Shown: positions 59,604 through 64,000 of the stretch, in pieces
Layout of the letters: each line of letters opens with the position of its first letter
How positions within the stretch are numbered: position 1 is the stretch's first letter
NCBI RefSeq assembly: GCF_005160265.1
Contig: NZ_CP039865.1
Coordinates: forward strand, 3,682,828 to 3,746,827
Length of the DNA stretch: 64,000 nucleotides
Origin: Phreatobacter aquaticus
Lineage (GTDB): Bacteria > Pseudomonadota > Alphaproteobacteria > Rhizobiales > Phreatobacteraceae
Direction of reading: 5' to 3'
Notes under the pieces: generated by a model
Databases searched by the model: none
What the model saw: only the letters and a program-made list of their open reading frames with translations
Told to the model about the DNA's origin: nothing
Made by a program: the position numbers and the translations under genes

Positions 59604-61847
59604 TTATTCTGCCGCCACGACGGATGTCGCGGAGGTCTTTTGGTCCTGGAAGCTCAGCCGGATGCAGGCGCCGCGCTGGCGCCCATCGGCGTCCGGCGGG
59701 GCATCGAACAGGCCGAGGCCGCCGCCGTGTTCCTCCAGGATCTTGCCGACGATCGCGAGACCCAGTCCGGTCCCCTTCTCGCGAGTCGTGACATAGGGTT
59801 CGAGCAGCCGATGACGGTTTTCCTTGGGCAAACCGATCCCGTTGTCGATGACATCGATGGAGAAGTGCGGCGCATTGGCGGTCAGCCGCACGATGATGCG
59901 GCCCTTGCCGCGATCCGCTTCGGGCACGCCGGCAATGGCCTCTGTGGCGTTCTTGATGATGTTGGTCAGCGCCTGGCTGATCAGCCGGCGATCGAAGGCT
60001 GCAGGAAGCGCGCCCTCGGGGACATCATCGATGATGTCGATCTCCGGATAGCCGACCCGCATCAGGAACACCGCCTGGCGGACCGTGTCTGCGACGTCCT
60101 CGCGTTCGAACACCGGCTTCGGCATCCGCGCGAAGGATGAGAACTCATCGACCATCCGTCCGATATCGCCGACCTGGCGGATGATCGTGTCGGTGCACTG
60201 GTCGAACACCTCGCGATCTTCGGTGATCACCCGGCCATAGCGCCGTTTCAGCCGCTCGGCGGAGAGCTGGATCGGCGTCAGCGGGTTCTTGATCTCGTGG
60301 GCGATGCGCCGGGCAATGTCGGCCCAGGCCGAGGTGCGCTGCGCGACCACCAGATCGGTGACGTCGTCGATCGTCACCACGGCGCCATGCTCGCCGGCAT
60401 CGTCGGCTTCGGGCGCCACCCGCACCACCAGCGTCTTCTCGCGGCCACCGCGCACAACCATGACCTGGCCCTGCACGATGACGGCGTCGCCGGCCAGTGC
60501 CCGGGCGATCAGTTCGCCGAGCTCCGGCGCCTTTTCGGCCAGCACCTGGCCATTCAGTTCGATTTCCGTCAGCCCCAACAGCTCGATGGCAAACCGGTTG
60601 AGCAAGGTCACCCGGCCCTCCGGGTCGAGGCCAACCACGCCAGCGGTCACGCCGGCCAGCACGGCTTCCGTGAACCGCCGGCGGCTGTCGATCTGGTCGC
60701 GGGCGCTGATCAGGTCTTCCCGCTGCTCGCGCAGCTGGGAGGTCATTTTGTTGAACGTGTCGCCGAGATTGGCGAGATCGCCCTCGGACTTGCGAATATG
60801 GACCTCGACATTGAGGTCGCCCGCCGCCACCTGGTCGGCAGCCCCGATCAGCCGGCGGATCGGCTGCACCAGCCGGTTGGCGAAGCTCAGGCCCAGATAG
60901 ACCGCCGACAGCGTGACCAGAAACGCGATCAGCGCGAACATCAGCGCGAAGGCGACCTGCAGGCCGAACCGGCGTTGGTCGAGCTGCTGATATTCGAGCA
61001 GGCCGAGCTGGGTTGCCCTCAGATGCTGTCCGATCTGCTGGTTGATGGGGCGTACGACATAGACATATTCGTCGCCGCCGCGTCGCAGCTTCCAGATCGC
61101 CTCGATGAAGTCGCGGTCGCCACGCGAGGCCACGTTGATGATGATGTCGTCGGTCTTGGCGACCTCTTCCAGCACGGCGGCTGGCACGTTGAACTCGCCC
61201 TGGACCGGAGTTTCCGCCCGCTCGATCACCGTCCCGTCGGGGCGCAGCAGGCGCAGCACCGGGAAGGCGCGGACCATGGCCTGCGCCGACAGGTAACGCC
61301 GCATGTCGATGGCCGGGTTGGCGGCGGCCCGCATCCGCTCGATGTCCTGCGTCAGCGAACCCGCCTGCTCGCGCACCAGCTCCAGCTGCTCGCGCATATA
61401 GGCATTGGCGACCTCGGAGGAGGCTTCGACCGCCCGGCGAACGCTGCCGGTGAAAATGCTGTCGAGCCCGCGGTCGAGCGTGACAGCCGCGGCAATGGCA
61501 ATGACTGCCACCGGAATTGACGCAACGATGGCGAAGAGGCGCACCACGCGTTCATGCAGGCGCGAGGCCGCCTGGCCGGTCCGGCGGGCCCGGCGCAGGG
61601 CCAGGATCTCGCGCACGATCATGAAGATCAGTGCCAGGACGAGGACCGCGTCGATCGACAGGACCGTGAGCACAACCTCGTGGGTCGGCACGATCGGCAG
61701 GAGGCCGGTCACGGTCAGGAAGGTCATCAGGCCGAAGAGCAGCGCGATTCCGACCAGAATCGGCCCCGCCCGGCGCGACCGGAGCCGCGGCAAGGCCGGA
61801 GCCGTGTCGGTGCTCGGGGCTGGCAGGGGCAGGCTCTGTCCTGTCAT
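59604..61847 (-). CDS. ntrY: NtrY, sensor histidine kinase of the NtrYX pair
   Basis: 747 residues. Two or three N-terminal membrane helices, a periplasmic stretch with a further helix, HAMP linker (SFANRLVQPIRRLIGAADQVAAGDLNVEV), PAS domain (AVLAGVTAGVVGLDPEGRVTLLN), HisKA with IAHEIKNPLTPIQLSAERLKRRYG (phosphorylated His) and HATPase motifs NIIKNATEAI, DNGIGLP and GTGLGLAIV. It senses envelope, redox or nitrogen status and phosphorylates NtrX. Confidence 0.95.
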   Translation of the reverse strand: MTGQSLPLPAPSTDTAPALPRLRSRRAGPILVGIALLFGLMTFLTVTGLLPIVPTHEVVLTVLSIDAVLVLALIFMIVREILALRRARRTGQAASRLHERVVRLFAIVASIPVAVIAIAAAVTLDRGLDSIFTGSVRRAVEASSEVANAYMREQLELVREQAGSLTQDIERMRAAANPAIDMRRYLSAQAMVRAFPVLRLLRPDGTVIERAETPVQGEFNVPAAVLEEVAKTDDIIINVASRGDRDFIEAIWKLRRGGDEYVYVVRPINQQIGQHLRATQLGLLEYQQLDQRRFGLQVAFALMFALIAFLVTLSAVYLGLSFANRLVQPIRRLIGAADQVAAGDLNVEVHIRKSEGDLANLGDTFNKMTSQLREQREDLISARDQIDSRRRFTEAVLAGVTAGVVGLDPEGRVTLLNRFAIELLGLTEIELNGQVLAEKAPELGELIARALAGDAVIVQGQVMVVRGGREKTLVVRVAPEADDAGEHGAVVTIDDVTDLVVAQRTSAWADIARRIAHEIKNPLTPIQLSAERLKRRYGRVITEDREVFDQCTDTIIRQVGDIGRMVDEFSSFARMPKPVFEREDVADTVRQAVFLMRVGYPEIDIIDDVPEGALPAAFDRRLISQALTNIIKNATEAIAGVPEADRGKGRIIVRLTANAPHFSIDVIDNGIGLPKENRHRLLEPYVTTREKGTGLGLAIVGKILEEHGGGLGLFDAPPDADGRQRGACIRLSFQDQKTSATSVVAAE

Positions 61848-62125
61848 GCGGTCATTCGTCTCCCGGGCGACGCCGCGGCGCCATCAGCGGCATCCGCGAC
61901 CCTGCCCCAGCGGAATCGTGCGGCTCTCATACAACAGCTGTGACAGAAAAGTCACGCGACAGGGGGACACAGCTGCGCGAGCCGAACCATCACCAGCCAT
62001 GCGGCACGCACAGGCGCACGGCCCGAAAAATGCCGTGTTCCATTGGGCAGCTGACGCCCCGCCGCACCTGCCCTGCAACGTCAGGCAGGCCTAGGAAGCC
62101 GGCTGCCTGACGCTTCGGATCCGGA

Positions 62126-63568
<1,443 letters not shown>

Positions 63569-63580
63569 GGAGAAACCTCG

Positions 63581-64000
63581 TCAGAGAGCTTTGCGGCCAT
63601 TCATGTCGACTTGCGACACGCGGGCCATGGGCAGAAGGATCCGGAACACTGTCTTCCGGGGCTGGCTGTCACATTCGACGATCCCGCCATGGTCGCCGAC
63701 GATCTTGGCAACCAGTGCCAGGCCGAGGCCCGTGCCGGAGCTTTTCGTGGTGACGAAGGCGTCGAAGAGATGGGGCACGAGGTCGTCGGGGACGCCCGGG
63801 CCATTGTCGCGCACGCAGACCTCAAGCGGCAGGGCGACCCGGCTCGAGACGCCCGGCATTGTCAGCCGGACACCGGGACGGAATGCGGTCGACAGCAGGA
63901 TCTCGCCATCCGACGTCTGGTCACCGATTGATTCAGCGGCATTCTTGACCAGGTTGAGGAACACCTGGATCAGCTGGTCGCGATTGCCATAAACCGGCGG
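63581..64000 (-). CDS. ntrB: NtrB, nitrogen sensor kinase (3' part of gene only)
   Basis: About 139 residues of the C-terminal HATPase domain, continuing beyond the window (in frame to 64000 with no start). Visible motifs: [15 protein letters not shown] (N box), [19 protein letters not shown] and [20 protein letters not shown]. NtrB phosphorylates NtrC. It ends 12 bp before ntrC. Confidence 0.93.
   Translation of the reverse strand, partial: PPVYGNRDQLIQVFLNLVKNAAESIGDQTSDGEILLSTAFRPGVRLTMPGVSSRVALPLEVCVRDNGPGVPDDLVPHLFDAFVTTKSSGTGLGLALVAKIVGDHGGIVECDSQPRKTVFRILLPMARVSQVDMNGRKAL

Noticed and set aside
58244-59791. 515-residue frame opposite ntrX
   Set aside because: Shadow of ntrX; composition typical of reverse-complement translation.
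61884-62078. Short minus-strand frame in the ntrY-ntrC gap
   Set aside because: No start signal or motif; a spacer with a possible promoter is more likely.

Overview
The window is chromosomal DNA from a high-GC alphaproteobacterium, most likely of the Hyphomicrobiales (Rhizobiales). The evidence is the gene order ntrB-ntrC-ntrY-ntrX ... hfq-hflX, the rlpA-dacC-tmk-holB-metG-tatD-MBL run, a lipoamide dehydrogenase with a Pro-rich insert of the PDH type, and uniformly GC-rich codon use. I cannot assign a genus from the sequence alone.

Layout. (1) 1-7.3 kb: the end of pdhC (PDH E2), two small membrane-protein genes, lpdA, a secreted alpha/beta hydrolase-like protein, an L,D-transpeptidase lipoprotein, rimO and a small exported protein. 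(2) 7.5-13.7 kb: a tightly packed, mostly exported oxidation cluster. It holds a two-subunit molybdenum hydroxylase of the isoquinoline 1-oxidoreductase type, an FccA/FccB-like (SoxE/SoxF-like) cytochrome-flavoprotein pair, and soxX, soxY, soxZ and soxA. No soxB or soxCD is present. (3) 13.8-26.7 kb: a catabolic/transport block with an M20-type peptidase, a double-ATPase oligopeptide-type ABC transporter with its binding protein and two permeases, an enolase-superfamily enzyme, an NAD-dependent epimerase, a RidA protein, a GntR/FCD regulator, an arylformamidase-like hydrolase, a cupin and an SRAP (HMCES/YedK) protein.

(4) 26.9-39.8 kb: an integrated mobile element of about 12.9 kb at the 3' end of a tRNA-Ser(UGA) gene. 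It is bounded by a 14-bp repeat of the tRNA end and carries a 22-bp internal direct repeat near both ends that looks like integrase arm sites. It encodes a tyrosine integrase, an AlpA/excisionase-like HTH protein, a DUF3987-type helicase-like protein, a Nu1-like small terminase, one phage tail tape-measure protein, a DUF3800 protein, a zinc ribbon and several small unknown genes. I see no large terminase, portal, capsid or other tail gene. This is the organisation expected of a phage satellite (PICI-like), here with its own tape-measure protein, and it is the most interesting part of the window.

(5) 40.0-46.1 kb: a membrane-bound diguanylate cyclase, an EmrAB-type efflux pair divergent from a TetR regulator with a palindromic operator between them, and a VOC protein. 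(6) 46.3-53.7 kb, minus strand: an MBL-fold hydrolase, tatD, metG, holB, tmk, dacC and rlpA, mostly overlapping or closely spaced. (7) 53.9-64 kb: mazG (plus strand), then hflX, hfq, a D-amino-acid transaminase, an exported SnoaL/NTF2-like protein on the plus strand, and ntrX, ntrY, ntrC and the 3' part of ntrB.

All function calls rest on reading motifs and architecture by eye; no database search or composition calculation was run.
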